DNA from: Opitutaceae bacterium
GTDB taxonomy: Bacteria; Verrucomicrobiota; Verrucomicrobiia; Opitutales; Opitutaceae
Assembly (NCBI GenBank): GCA_030693515.1
Contig: JAUYAK010000107.1
Span: forward strand, 17,545 to 81,544
Length of the DNA stretch: 64,000 nt
Direction: 5' to 3'
The stretch's first letter is position 1, and every line of letters begins with the position of its first letter. The notes beneath the pieces are model-generated. The model ran no database searches and had not been told where the DNA came from. It was given only the letters and a program-made list of their open reading frames with translations. This document shows, piece by piece, positions 53,254 to 62,127 of this stretch. The translations under genes were made by a program, and so were the position numbers.

Positions 53254-54636
53254 TCACCCGGCGACCCGCGGCACTTTGCGCGAGCGGCCGTGTTGAAACA
53301 TCACCAAGTCCGTCACGCGGCCGTTCGCGTCGCGGACGAACTCAATTTGGGCATTCAGGTCGGTGAGGAAGAATTTCGTTTCGGACTCGGCGAGGAGCGC
53401 GTGGGCCCGTTGGCCGGTGAGCTGGGTGGTGAGATGGCCGTCTTTCAGGCGGATGGTGTTCTGAAATCCGGGGCGCAATTCGTAGACGCCGACGTAGGTT
53501 TCGAGCGTGGCAACGGGCACCGTCACGGGCGTGCGGGGTGTAGCCGAGGTGTCCGCTTCACCGAAAGCGACCGCCGCCAACTGAATGGCGAGTTCGGCCG
53601 CGATTCGCGTTTCCTGATTGGCGAGCACGACGACCGTCACGCCGTCGTCGGCATAGTAGGCGAGAAACGAGGAGAACCCGGCGATGTTGCCGCCGTGCTC
53701 GATCACTTTGCGGCCGTGGGAAACGCCGACTCTCACCCCGAGCGCGTAGTCGTTTTTGTCCGCCGTCAGCAGCTTCGCGCGCGAGGCCGGCGTGAGCAGC
53801 TTGTCGTGGAAGACCGCCTCGGCCCAGCGCCACAGATCATGCGTGGTGGAATACATGGCGCCCGCGGCGTGGGGCACCGACATGTCGGTGTAGGGCGCGT
53901 TGAAAATATTGCCGGCGCTGCGCTCGTAGCCGGCGGCGCGGTGCGGGAGGGGCCGGTGGTTTACGTCGAGCCCGCTCTTGTTCAGCCCGAGGGGGTCGAG
54001 CACGTGCTCGCGCAGGAAGTCGCCGAACCGCTGGCCGCCTGTGACCTTCTCCGCGATGAGGCCGAGCACGAGGTAGTTCGAATTGCTGTAGGCGTGGCGT
54101 TCGCCGGCGGGGAAATCGAGCGGCAGGTCGCGGAAGCGGCCGACCATCTACGTGACCGTGGCGGGGATTCTTTTCCAGAGGATGAATTCGGGGTCGCTGG
54201 TGACGTTCGGGAGGCCCGAGGTGTGCGTGAGGAGATGGTGGAGGGTTATGGCGCTCCACGCCGCGGGCGCATCGGCCAAGTGCGCGGACACCGGGTCGAT
54301 GAGCTTCAGCTTGCCGCGCTCCTCCAGCACCAAGCTAGCCACGGCGGTGAACTGCTTCGTGATCGAGCCGATGCGGAAGTGCGTCCCGGGGGTGTTGGCA
54401 ATGTCCCACTCGCGGTTGGCCGGCCCGTAGGCACGGTCGAAGAGCGCAATGCCCCGTTTCGCGACCAGCACGGCCCCAGTGAACTGCTCCGCCGCGACGT
54501 GCCGCTGCACGGCTTCCTCCATCCGCGCGACCGCGTCGGCGGCGCTGCTGCGCGCCGCGAACGCGATCAACGCCAATGCGGCAAACGCGGCGCACATCCA
54601 GCGCGCCAACCGACGTGAGAGGAGTGGAGATATCAT
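53254..54636 (-). pseudogene. Serine hydrolase (beta-lactamase class C family) with an in-frame stop
   Basis: The gene reads as a complete ~460-codon exported serine hydrolase, interrupted by one TAG at 54148-54150 in the context ATVT-stop-MVGRFRD. The first part (54636-54151) has a signal peptide, the nucleophile motif GSITKQF (SxxK) and HTSGLPN. The second part (54147-53254) has YSNSNY (YxN) and EHGGNIAGF (the HxG motif). Both are in the same frame and together hold all three catalytic motifs, so the simplest reading is a single nonsense change, from GAG Glu or a similar codon. The second part begins with an ATG right after the stop, so separate translation is possible. Confidence 0.8.
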
Positions 54637-54850
54637 GCGCCCCGAGTATGCCGACGCTTCATGAAGTCCCGATGAAGACGACGTGAAATGCCGGCGAAGA
54701 GTCCGGCCGGCACGCGATTCGGAGTCGCGCCATAGCCGCTAGCCGTCGGTTGCGGTGTTCTGAAGCGCATCAGGAACCGACGACGTGCTAATCCCGATGG
54801 GCGCAAGATTGTTCGTGCGAAAGGAAGATCGGCGGGTGCTACTCAGCGCA

Positions 54851-55444
54851 ATGAGAACGTCCCAGTTCAGCCGGGCGATTTGCGGCGCCCTGCTGGCGAG
54901 TTTGTGCTCCGCGCAGAATGCTTCCATCGAGCCCGCTCTCCGCGATCCCGACCGCGAGGCGCTCCTCTCGCTGCCGTGGAAGGAGTTCGATCAGACTCAA
55001 AATTCCGGCTGGCGCGTGTATGTAAATCTCACCCGCAAGCAGTATCTCGAGGCGGCCAAGTTGATCGAGGCGTATCTGGAACGTCACGGCGAGCTGACTC
55101 CCCGGCAGCGTGCCATTACCCACTACCACGCTGCCCATCAGTATATTTATCGCGCGGTGCGCACGTGAGTGGGGAACCCGCTTGAAGCGCAGCCTCACCT
55201 CGACAAAGCAGTTCTCCCTGCCAAAGAAACGCCGCCTTCGCCCGATTGGAACGACATGGTGATTGCCACCAAGGCATTTCTGATGGGCGACCAAGCGACT
55301 TTGCTCGCCGTGAAGGAACGTGTCGCCGCGATGACTCCTGGCGCCGTCAGGTTTCTCAAATCGCCAGCCAGCGCTGACGACTTGCTCAACAATCTTGGCA
55401 AGCCTTATGGGTCGTGGTTTCCCAAAGAAGTCCCAAAGAAATAA
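54851..55444 (+). pseudogene. Exported hypothetical protein gene with an in-frame stop
   Basis: Two frames in the same phase, 54851-55168 and 55169-55444, read as one ~197-residue protein apart from a TGA at 55166-55168 (context YRAVRT-stop-VGNPLEAQPHLDKA). The first half has a signal peptide (MRTSQFSRAICGALLASLCSAQ), LPWKEFDQTQNSGWRVYVNL and repeats of helical character (YLEAAKLIEAYLERHGELTPRQR). The second half continues into KETPPSPDWNDMVIATKAFL and ends KPYGSWFPKEVPKK. Function unknown; TPR-like helices are suggested. It is the second gene in this neighbourhood broken by a single stop. Confidence 0.7.
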
Positions 55445-55647
55445 CCACACGGCCAGTTTCTTGATTCAAGAGGTGTAGCCAGAAAGCGAGGCGCTCGACT
55501 GCGGACGAGCACAACGACGCAGCGTCACCGAAGTGTGGACCAACCCCATGGGCCGCGATTCCTTTGCCGTCGCCGTCGCAACGGCCCGTCCCGGCACCGT
55601 CTGATTGCATTTCGTTCTAGCTGACGCCTTGCTGGCTCAGCGTCGCC

Positions 55648-56268
55648 ATGCCCCTCGCTCGAAAACGGATCTTCCGCATCCCCGCTCCGCCACCCACGAC
55701 GATCTACGTGCGGCCGGGCTACAACCGCGTGCTGGCGGAGGAATTCGAGGCGCTCAAGGTCAAGCGCGTCGGCTTGGTGAAGGACAAGGTCGAGGCCCAC
55801 AGCCAGGGCGACCTGCGCGAGAACTTCGGCTTCAAGGCGGCCAAGGACGCCATCCGCGCCGTGGACCGCAAGATGACCGCCCTCGATCGCTTCGTCGCCC
55901 GCAACACGTTCTTCGAGGTCGATCCCGCCACCTGGCTCACCAAGCCGACCGCCACGCTGCAACTCGGGCACGTGACCACGATCGAGAAACAGGATGTCGG
56001 GACGAACCGGAAACACCGCTTCACGTTTCTCGTGACCACCCACGGCGAGACCGCGAGCGATCCTGAGTCGGGCATCGAATGCCTGCCGCACAATTCTCCG
56101 CTGGCCACGGCCGTGCTCGGGTTGGCGGTCAACGCTTCCGCTCAGGTCAGGCTCCCCGCCGGCGAAGCCATCCTGATCGTGCGCTCCATCCGCAATCCCA
56201 CCGCCGCGGAACTCGATCGCCTGCTAACGGCGATCAAGCCACCGGAGATCGAGGAGGATGGGGAATAG
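55648..56268 (+). CDS. GreA-like transcription elongation factor-family protein
   Basis: A 206-residue protein related to GreA/GreB. The N-terminal coiled-coil region (~30-90) includes VEAHSQGDLRENFGFKAAKDAI, which parallels the GreA tip motif (GDLSENxEYxAAK) and keeps the acidic residues needed for RNA cleavage. The C-terminal FKBP-like part ends near the family signature SPLATAVLGLAVNASAQVRLPAG (about residues 149-171; GreA has SPLGKALLGKxVGDxVxVxTPxG). It is longer and more basic at the N-terminus than GreA (158 residues). It may be a Gre-like factor or an RNA polymerase secondary-channel regulator. Confidence 0.72.
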   Translation: MPLARKRIFRIPAPPPTTIYVRPGYNRVLAEEFEALKVKRVGLVKDKVEAHSQGDLRENFGFKAAKDAIRAVDRKMTALDRFVARNTFFEVDPATWLTKPTATLQLGHVTTIEKQDVGTNRKHRFTFLVTTHGETASDPESGIECLPHNSPLATAVLGLAVNASAQVRLPAGEAILIVRSIRNPTAAELDRLLTAIKPPEIEEDGE

Positions 56269-56290
56269 TTGAGTGCACCCTCGCGGCGCG

Positions 56291-57673
56291 TCAGGGACTG
56301 GCGATTCTGTCGCCCTGCTCTTCACGCCAAGCCGCGAGACGGGCGCGCAGATCGGCGAGGATGCCAGTGTAGCGGGAGTCGCTCGCGAGGTTGAGCTGCT
56401 CGAACGGGTCGAGCTGCACATCGTAGAGTTCCTCGGGCGGGTGGTGGCGGTAGCGGTCGAGGATGCGGGCGGCGAGCGGATCGGTCTTGGCCGCTTCCTC
56501 CCACGAGGGCCAGTATTCGCGGCCGCCGTCGTGATCCTTGGCGAGATCCATGTGCGTCGTGTAGACTTCCTGCGGCGCAAGGTTGACGATCAGCTTGTAA
56601 CGCTCGGTGCGGATGCTGCGCGCCGGCGAGCGGTTCCATTGGCGATCGCCGGTGTGGGTGGTGAACACGGCGTCGCGGTGTCGCGCGGTCCGGCCCAGCA
56701 CGACTCCCAGAAAACTTTTTCCATCCAGGTCCGCAGGGACCGGAGCGCCGACGCCTTCGAGCAATGTCGGGACGATGTCGACCAGCGACACGAGTGCGTC
56801 GGTGTGCGTGCCGGGCCGGGTCTTGCCCGGCCAGCGCACGAGCAGCGGCACGCTGATGCCGGGGTCGTAGAGCGTCCACTTGGCGAAGGCCCACTGTGCG
56901 CCTTGATCGCTGGTGAAGAGGAAGGCTGTGTTGTCCCAGAGTCCGCGGGCCCGGAGGGAGGCGACCAGCGCCGCGAGGTTGCGGTCCATCTTCTCGATGT
57001 CGGTGTAGTAGCGGGCGCGGGCGCGGCGGGTGTCGGGAGTGTCGATATGATTGGGCGGCACGTCCGCCTCGGCGGGGTCGAACGTCGCGCGCTCCGGCCA
57101 GACCACGTGAGGACTGTGGTCCGCCACGATGAGAAAGAGCGGGCGCGAGTCCGTGCGTCGCGCGAGCCAGCGGTCCACGGCGGCGACATCCAGATCGGTT
57201 CTCAAGCCCGGCTGGGCCTCGAAGCCCGGCTCGGGAACTTCGGAATCCGCGATGCGATCCCAAGGGAAGACGGACTGCGGCGCGAAGTGGCGCTTGCCCG
57301 CCTGCACCACCTGGTAGCCCGCGGCTGCGAAGTAGTGGGCGAGGGATTGCACACCTTCGCGGCATTGGCTGTGATTGGGATGGGCTCCGTTGCGAAACGG
57401 CATCAGGCCCGTGTAGAGCGCCGCCCGCGATGGCACGCAGGTGGGGGAAGCGGCGAACGCGCGCTCGAAGCGCAGCGACTCGCGCGCGAGCGCATCCAAC
57501 TGCGGAGTCCGCACGCGGCTCGCGCCATACACACCCGTGTCACGGGTCGAGAGGTCATCGGCGACGAAGAGCACGATGTTGGGTTTTCGCTCATCCACGG
57601 CGCGCGTTTCGAGCGAGGCGCACGCCAGCAGGATGCAGCCGAAGAAACGAAGCGGGTGCAGGGATAGTGCCAC
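56291..57673 (-). CDS. Exported sulfatase
   Basis: A 460-residue type I sulfatase. A signal peptide from a GTG start at 57673 (LSLHPLRFFGCILLACAS) precedes PNIVLFVADDLSTRDTGVYG (metal ligands DD), the formylglycine motif TCVPSRAALYTG (CxPSR), HSPHVVWPERATF and FTSDQGAQWAFAKWTLYDPG. The C-terminal tail matches the partial sulfatase at 1-418. It removes sulfate from a glycan or other ester; the substrate is not decidable. It starts 20 bases after the stop of the TonB receptor gene and is the last gene of the fecI-fecR-receptor-sulfatase series. Confidence 0.88.
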   Translation of the reverse strand: MALSLHPLRFFGCILLACASLETRAVDERKPNIVLFVADDLSTRDTGVYGASRVRTPQLDALARESLRFERAFAASPTCVPSRAALYTGLMPFRNGAHPNHSQCREGVQSLAHYFAAAGYQVVQAGKRHFAPQSVFPWDRIADSEVPEPGFEAQPGLRTDLDVAAVDRWLARRTDSRPLFLIVADHSPHVVWPERATFDPAEADVPPNHIDTPDTRRARARYYTDIEKMDRNLAALVASLRARGLWDNTAFLFTSDQGAQWAFAKWTLYDPGISVPLLVRWPGKTRPGTHTDALVSLVDIVPTLLEGVGAPVPADLDGKSFLGVVLGRTARHRDAVFTTHTGDRQWNRSPARSIRTERYKLIVNLAPQEVYTTHMDLAKDHDGGREYWPSWEEAAKTDPLAARILDRYRHHPPEELYDVQLDPFEQLNLASDSRYTGILADLRARLAAWREEQGDRIASP

Positions 57674-57693
57674 GGAGAAGAACGGAGGCAGGT

Positions 57694-60423
57694 TCAGAAA
57701 TCGTAGCCCGCGGAGAGTTGCCACTCTCGGCCCGGACCCCACTTGTGATGGAGGATGACCACCTTGTCGGTGAGGTTCTTCACGTTCAGCCGGTAGACGA
57801 GCGCCTTGCGCCCGGAGAGTTTGACCCGGTAGTCAACGAACGCGTCGTAACGCGTGACCTCCGGGTTGAACAGGAAACGCCGGTCGCCACTGGAGAAGGA
57901 GCGCGACTCGTCGCGGTAAGTCACGCCGGTGCCGAAACGCAGGCCCTTGGGCGGACCGGAGGTGATGTGGTAGGTCCCAAAGAGACTCAACTGGTGGCGC
58001 GGGGTCTCGACCAGCGGCTGGCCGTTCAGGTCGGGCGACTCGGGATTGTCCACGACTCGCGAGTCGATGTTGGCGTAGGAGAAAATGAAGCGGACGTTCT
58101 CGTTCGGCGCGTAGAAGAGATCAAATTCGTAGCCGCGGCTCTTCTCGCCTTTCGTCAGGATCGCGACGGCACGCGAGGCCGGATCGGGATTGGAGAGGTC
58201 CTGGCGCTGCACGTTGGTCAGATCGATGTTGAAATGGCTGGCGCGCCCGGTGAGCCGGCCATTCAGGAAGGAGAACTTCAGACCGAGGTCGTAGCCCGAG
58301 CCTTCCTGCGGATCATCCGGGAAGGCGCCGTTCGGCTGGTAGGACTCCGAGTAGGCGCCGTAAAGGCTGAGGCCGGGGGTGAGCTTGAACATCGCCGCAT
58401 ATTGCCCGAGGGCGCGTCGCTTCGGCTCGGAGGTCACCGATGAAAGCAGCGGTGCGCCCACGTAAGTCGGACCGCGCTGCTTGGTGACTCCCTCGCCGGC
58501 GATGTTCTCGAAGCGGACGCCGCCGAGGACGGACAGACGGCCGTCGAGGAAATCAGCCATGTCGATGAGGTAGGCTGCCTGCCGCTCCTGCTCGCTCCAG
58601 CGGTTCTGGACGAAGAAATTAAAATCAGTGCCGGTCATGTTGTTGTTCGTCGTGCGGCCATTCCAGACGGCCTTGCCGTTCATGATCGAAGTGGGATCGC
58701 CGAGGAAGTAGTCGTCCGGGAAGACCGGGGCGCGATTGATGGGGAAGCGGAGGTCTGTGTCGCGAAACAGCTCGAAGCTCTCCATCGCGTTTTGCCAGAG
58801 GTGGCCGAGCACCATCTGGTTTTTCACCGGGCCGATCGAGAACCGGGCGCTCAGGTCCGTTTGCACGGTCGAGTTGCGCTGGGTGATCCAGCGGAGGGCG
58901 CCTTGCTGCGTGACGAAACCGGGCAGGGCCGCCGTCTCCACGGAGCCGATCCGCTGGTAGTTGAAATTCGTGTTCTCCCAATGAATGCCGACCATGCGCA
59001 GAGAGATCTGGGGCGTGAAGCCGTGCTCGATGGTGCCGGTGAGCGTCTTGTTTTGCGTGCGGATCTGCGCCGACGGCGGGTTGGGATTGTAGGAGTGCGG
59101 CACGGCGGCGTAGCCGGGGCTCGCGCGCAGGTTCGCAAACACATCCGCCGGGATGCGACTGCGCAGGGCGGCGACATCGACGATGCCGGCAAAGCGCGGG
59201 TCGGTGAGCGGAACAGAACGCAGCGCCGCAATCGCCTCGGGATGGCCGTAGTTGATGTGGTGCTGGTAGGTATACTGGAGGGTCAGGCTGGTGTTCTTCC
59301 GGTAGATGAACGTCAGCATCGGACTGATCACGTCTTCCTCGATCGTCTGGTAGTCGAGGTGCGTCTCGCCGCGGTGATATTGCCCGGTGAGGCGGTAGAG
59401 GATCTTCCAGTCCCGGGAGGCGAAGCCGGGCACCGGCCCGCTGAAGTCATACACCCCGCGCTTAACGTCCTCGCTGCCGTAGAGCAGGCGGATGCTGTTC
59501 CGCTGCGCGCCGGTCGGCTTCTTCGTGATGGTGTTCACCACCCCGCCGGCCGTGCCCTGCCCATAAAGCAGGGCGCTCGGGCCTTTCATGACTTCCACGC
59601 GGTCGACCAGCGAACTCGGCGTGTTGAAGCCACTCCCCGGCGAGGCCACGCCATCGCGGAAGCTCGACCCCGCCGTGAAGCCGCGGATCGAAAACGTGTT
59701 TTCGCTGAAGCCTTCCGAACTCACGCCCGTGGTGTATTTCAGGGCCTCGTCGAGGCTGAAAGCGTTGAGGTCCGCCATGAACTCGGAGGTGATGACGTTC
59801 AGCGCGAGCGGCAGATCGATGACCGCCTTGTTGATGCGCGTCGCGCTGCTGGAGCTGGAGGCGTAGTAGCCGACGTCGGATTCGGAGCGGACGGTGAACG
59901 GGCTCAACACGAGCGTCTCGTCGGGCGCGGGGGGCGGCGGGCTGGTTTGGGACTCGGCCGGTTGCGCGGCGAGCAGGCCGAGGGCCGCCAGGGCGCGGCG
60001 GAAGACATTCGGTGTTTGCATGGGCTGGTCGATCTCGGGGTTGGGTTGGGTGCCGGCTTTCGCGAGGGGGCCATCGCCGCTCGTCTCCTTGCGCGTGATC
60101 ACGAACGCCCCGCTGGCGGGCTCGGTGATCGCGCGCAGCTCGGTGTTCATGAGCATTCGTTCCAGTGCTTCCGCCGGAGAGAATTCGCCGGCGAGGGCGT
60201 TGGTTTGCACGCCCCGAACTTTCGCCACCATGAAGATGACGTGTCGTTCGGAAGCAGCCGCGAATTGGTTGAGAGTGGTGCTGGCATCACCTCGGGGAAG
60301 GTTGTAGCTCCGCTTCCGCCCCTGCGTTTCCGCGCCCGAGGCAGCGCCGAGCACGCAGCAGAATGCCACGAGCACGAGGCTACACCGGGGGATGGAGGCA
60401 ACTAGGGGAATGAAGCGATGCAC
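57694..60423 (-). CDS. TonB-dependent receptor with N-terminal STN signalling domain
   Basis: A 909-residue outer-membrane receptor. A signal peptide (~1-31) is followed by a secretin/TonB-like STN domain (~40-115; YNLPRGDASTTLNQFAAASERHVIF) as in FpvA or FecA-type transducers, a TonB box region (DETLVLSPFTVRSE, ~170), the plug domain (~190-310; FSIRGFTAGSSFRDGV, MKGPSALLYGQGTAGGVVN) and a barrel ending YRLNVKNLTDKVVI and QLSAGYDF (C-terminal Phe). The start codon is GTG at 60423. It is preceded by fecI-like and fecR-like genes, so the STN domain probably signals to FecR when ligand binds. Neighbouring sulfatases suggest a sulfated ligand, but iron-siderophore import fits too. Confidence 0.9.
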   Translation of the reverse strand: MHRFIPLVASIPRCSLVLVAFCCVLGAASGAETQGRKRSYNLPRGDASTTLNQFAAASERHVIFMVAKVRGVQTNALAGEFSPAEALERMLMNTELRAITEPASGAFVITRKETSGDGPLAKAGTQPNPEIDQPMQTPNVFRRALAALGLLAAQPAESQTSPPPPAPDETLVLSPFTVRSESDVGYYASSSSSATRINKAVIDLPLALNVITSEFMADLNAFSLDEALKYTTGVSSEGFSENTFSIRGFTAGSSFRDGVASPGSGFNTPSSLVDRVEVMKGPSALLYGQGTAGGVVNTITKKPTGAQRNSIRLLYGSEDVKRGVYDFSGPVPGFASRDWKILYRLTGQYHRGETHLDYQTIEEDVISPMLTFIYRKNTSLTLQYTYQHHINYGHPEAIAALRSVPLTDPRFAGIVDVAALRSRIPADVFANLRASPGYAAVPHSYNPNPPSAQIRTQNKTLTGTIEHGFTPQISLRMVGIHWENTNFNYQRIGSVETAALPGFVTQQGALRWITQRNSTVQTDLSARFSIGPVKNQMVLGHLWQNAMESFELFRDTDLRFPINRAPVFPDDYFLGDPTSIMNGKAVWNGRTTNNNMTGTDFNFFVQNRWSEQERQAAYLIDMADFLDGRLSVLGGVRFENIAGEGVTKQRGPTYVGAPLLSSVTSEPKRRALGQYAAMFKLTPGLSLYGAYSESYQPNGAFPDDPQEGSGYDLGLKFSFLNGRLTGRASHFNIDLTNVQRQDLSNPDPASRAVAILTKGEKSRGYEFDLFYAPNENVRFIFSYANIDSRVVDNPESPDLNGQPLVETPRHQLSLFGTYHITSGPPKGLRFGTGVTYRDESRSFSSGDRRFLFNPEVTRYDAFVDYRVKLSGRKALVYRLNVKNLTDKVVILHHKWGPGREWQLSAGYDF

Positions 60424-60496
60424 ACTGTTAACGGCCCGACGCACGAAACGGGTCGGTGGAATTTTACAAAAAATCGCGGGAGCTGCGGGTTGCCCG

Positions 60497-61522
60497 TCAC
60501 CGCCTGTGACGAAGCACAATTTCGTTTTCACCGCGCGGCTCCGAAACCACGTCCCCGTCGATTTCCAGCGCGCGAACGAATGCCCTCGGCTGGTTGAGTG
60601 CGAACGAGCCGCCAAAATTGCGCTCCGCCAGCTCGGCGTCGGTGATCGCCAGGCGAAGGGTGTTGCGGCGATTGAAAAGCTCCACGATGTCCCGCAGCGG
60701 CCGGCTGGAAATCGTCGTGACCGAGCTGTGCCACGAAAGTGCCTCGCGCAACTCGCGTGGATCGACTTTCTCCACCACGGTGATCGACGAGGAACTCGCA
60801 CGGGGGATCACCGCCCGCTCGGCGGCGCCAAGTTGCGGGCGTTGCGCGCCGGCGGCTGTCGCGCCGGCGCGGGCGTCGGTGATCTCGACTTTTCCTTCCG
60901 AGACGAGCACTTCCACGCGCGTTTCCCGGATCCGGACGTTGAACGCCGTGCCGATCGCGCGAATCGTCACGCCGGCGGCCTCGACGACGAACGGCCGTGA
61001 GGCGTCGTGCGCGACGGCGAAATGAGCCTCGCCCTCCTGCAGCGCGATCCGTCGTTCCCGCGGAAACATCTGTGTCCGGATCGTCGTGTGCGAATTCAGA
61101 TCCACAAACGAGCCGTCAGCCAAGACCACCTGCTGCGGCCGGTCCGTGTTGCTCACATAGCTGAAGTCGCCCGCCTTGTCGTCGGACCTGCGCCACGTCG
61201 TCACCGTCAGCGCGGCGAGGACCACCGCGGCGGCGGCTGCGCCCCATGCCGCTGCGCGTCGCGGGAATCGCCGGATGATCGGTTGCGGCTTTCCCGCGTC
61301 CTCGCCCAAGCGGGCCGCGAGCGCCTCCTTCATCGCCGGGAGTTCGCCGAGGAAACCGAGCGTGCGCTCGGCTTTCGCGACGGCGAGCGCATGCCGCGGA
61401 TCCGCCTCGCACCAAGCCTGGAAACTTGCCGCACGCCCCGGCGCAAAGCCCTCCTGTTTCTCCAGCAGCCACTCGACGGCCAAGGTCGAAATCTCCCTGG
61501 GCAAAGATGGGAGGGGAGTCAT
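60497..61522 (-). CDS. FecR-family anti-sigma/transducer protein
   Basis: A 341-residue inner-membrane protein. Residues 1-~85 are cytoplasmic with the FecR N-domain (REISTLAVEWLLEKQEG; FQAWCEADPRHALAVAKAE), a membrane helix follows at ~93-112 (WGAAAAAVVLAALTV), and the periplasmic FecR domain carries LADGSFVDLNSHTTIRTQMF and REIALQEGEAHF-like RRIALQEGEAHFAVAHD, AIGTAFNVRI and SEGKVEI. It overlaps the sigma gene by four bases (ATGA) and precedes the receptor by 73 bases, the classic FecI-FecR-FecA order. Confidence 0.9.
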   Translation of the reverse strand: MTPLPSLPREISTLAVEWLLEKQEGFAPGRAASFQAWCEADPRHALAVAKAERTLGFLGELPAMKEALAARLGEDAGKPQPIIRRFPRRAAAWGAAAAAVVLAALTVTTWRRSDDKAGDFSYVSNTDRPQQVVLADGSFVDLNSHTTIRTQMFPRERRIALQEGEAHFAVAHDASRPFVVEAAGVTIRAIGTAFNVRIRETRVEVLVSEGKVEITDARAGATAAGAQRPQLGAAERAVIPRASSSSITVVEKVDPRELREALSWHSSVTTISSRPLRDIVELFNRRNTLRLAITDAELAERNFGGSFALNQPRAFVRALEIDGDVVSEPRGENEIVLRHRR

Positions 61523-62070
61523 GCTTCGCTCCTTTCCCCTGTGACACCTTCCAGCATGCCGTGCGCGTCGAAGTAACCGATGCAGTCGCGCACGCCTTTC
61601 ACCAAATGGCCCTTCACGGTCTGCGGCGAGAGCCCGAGGCGCAGCGCGATCTCCTGATACGAGAGTCCGTCGACGTGGCGGCAGATCATGACGCGCCGGC
61701 ACTGCGGGGGCAGCGAGCCCACCGCATCGATCAGCGCCTGCTGCCGCTGGCGTTCGTCGAGCACCTCCGGCACGCCGGGCACCTCGTCCAGCAGGGGCAT
61801 GAGCTTTTCGTCCGTCAGGTTTTCGTGGCCGGCGCCGCGCCCGCGCACGAGATCGATCGCGATGTTCCGCGCCGCGGTGAAAAGGAATCCTCTGACGTGG
61901 GTCAGTCGCCCGCTCTTCCACGCGCGGACCGTGCGCAAATAGGTTTCCTGAACCAAGTCGTCGTGGTCGGGCAGCGACGGAAAACGTTTTGTCAGATAGG
62001 CGCGCAAGGCGGAATCGTGTTGGGCTACTTGGGCAGAGAACCAGCGGGATTCTTCCGTCTGAGGTGGCAT
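61519..62070 (-). CDS. FecI-like ECF sigma factor
   Basis: A 183-residue ECF sigma factor. Region 2 (~20-80) has FPSLPDHDDLVQETYLRTVRAWKSG; region 4 (~115-170) has LSYQEIALRLGLSPQTVKGHLVKGVRDCI. It is followed in overlap by a FecR-like gene and then a TonB receptor, so it should direct RNA polymerase to the receptor operon on a surface signal. The gene after it on the same strand upstream is a sulfatase (62128-63642), 57 bases away. Confidence 0.92.
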   Translation of the reverse strand: MPPQTEESRWFSAQVAQHDSALRAYLTKRFPSLPDHDDLVQETYLRTVRAWKSGRLTHVRGFLFTAARNIAIDLVRGRGAGHENLTDEKLMPLLDEVPGVPEVLDERQRQQALIDAVGSLPPQCRRVMICRHVDGLSYQEIALRLGLSPQTVKGHLVKGVRDCIGYFDAHGMLEGVTGERSEA

Positions 62071-62127
62071 GCTATCCTTGGGGGTTAAGGTGACGCTTTC
62101 TGGCGGCCAGTCTGCGAGAATCGCCCT

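Noticed and set aside
53105..54150. Suppressor role of tRNA-Glu for the nearby TAG
   Set aside because: The anticodon is CTC, which reads GAG; reading TAG would need CTA. There is no sign of a suppressor.
58792..60405. 537-codon plus-strand frame opposite the TonB receptor
   Set aside because: Shadow of the receptor; the translation has no domain or signal peptide.
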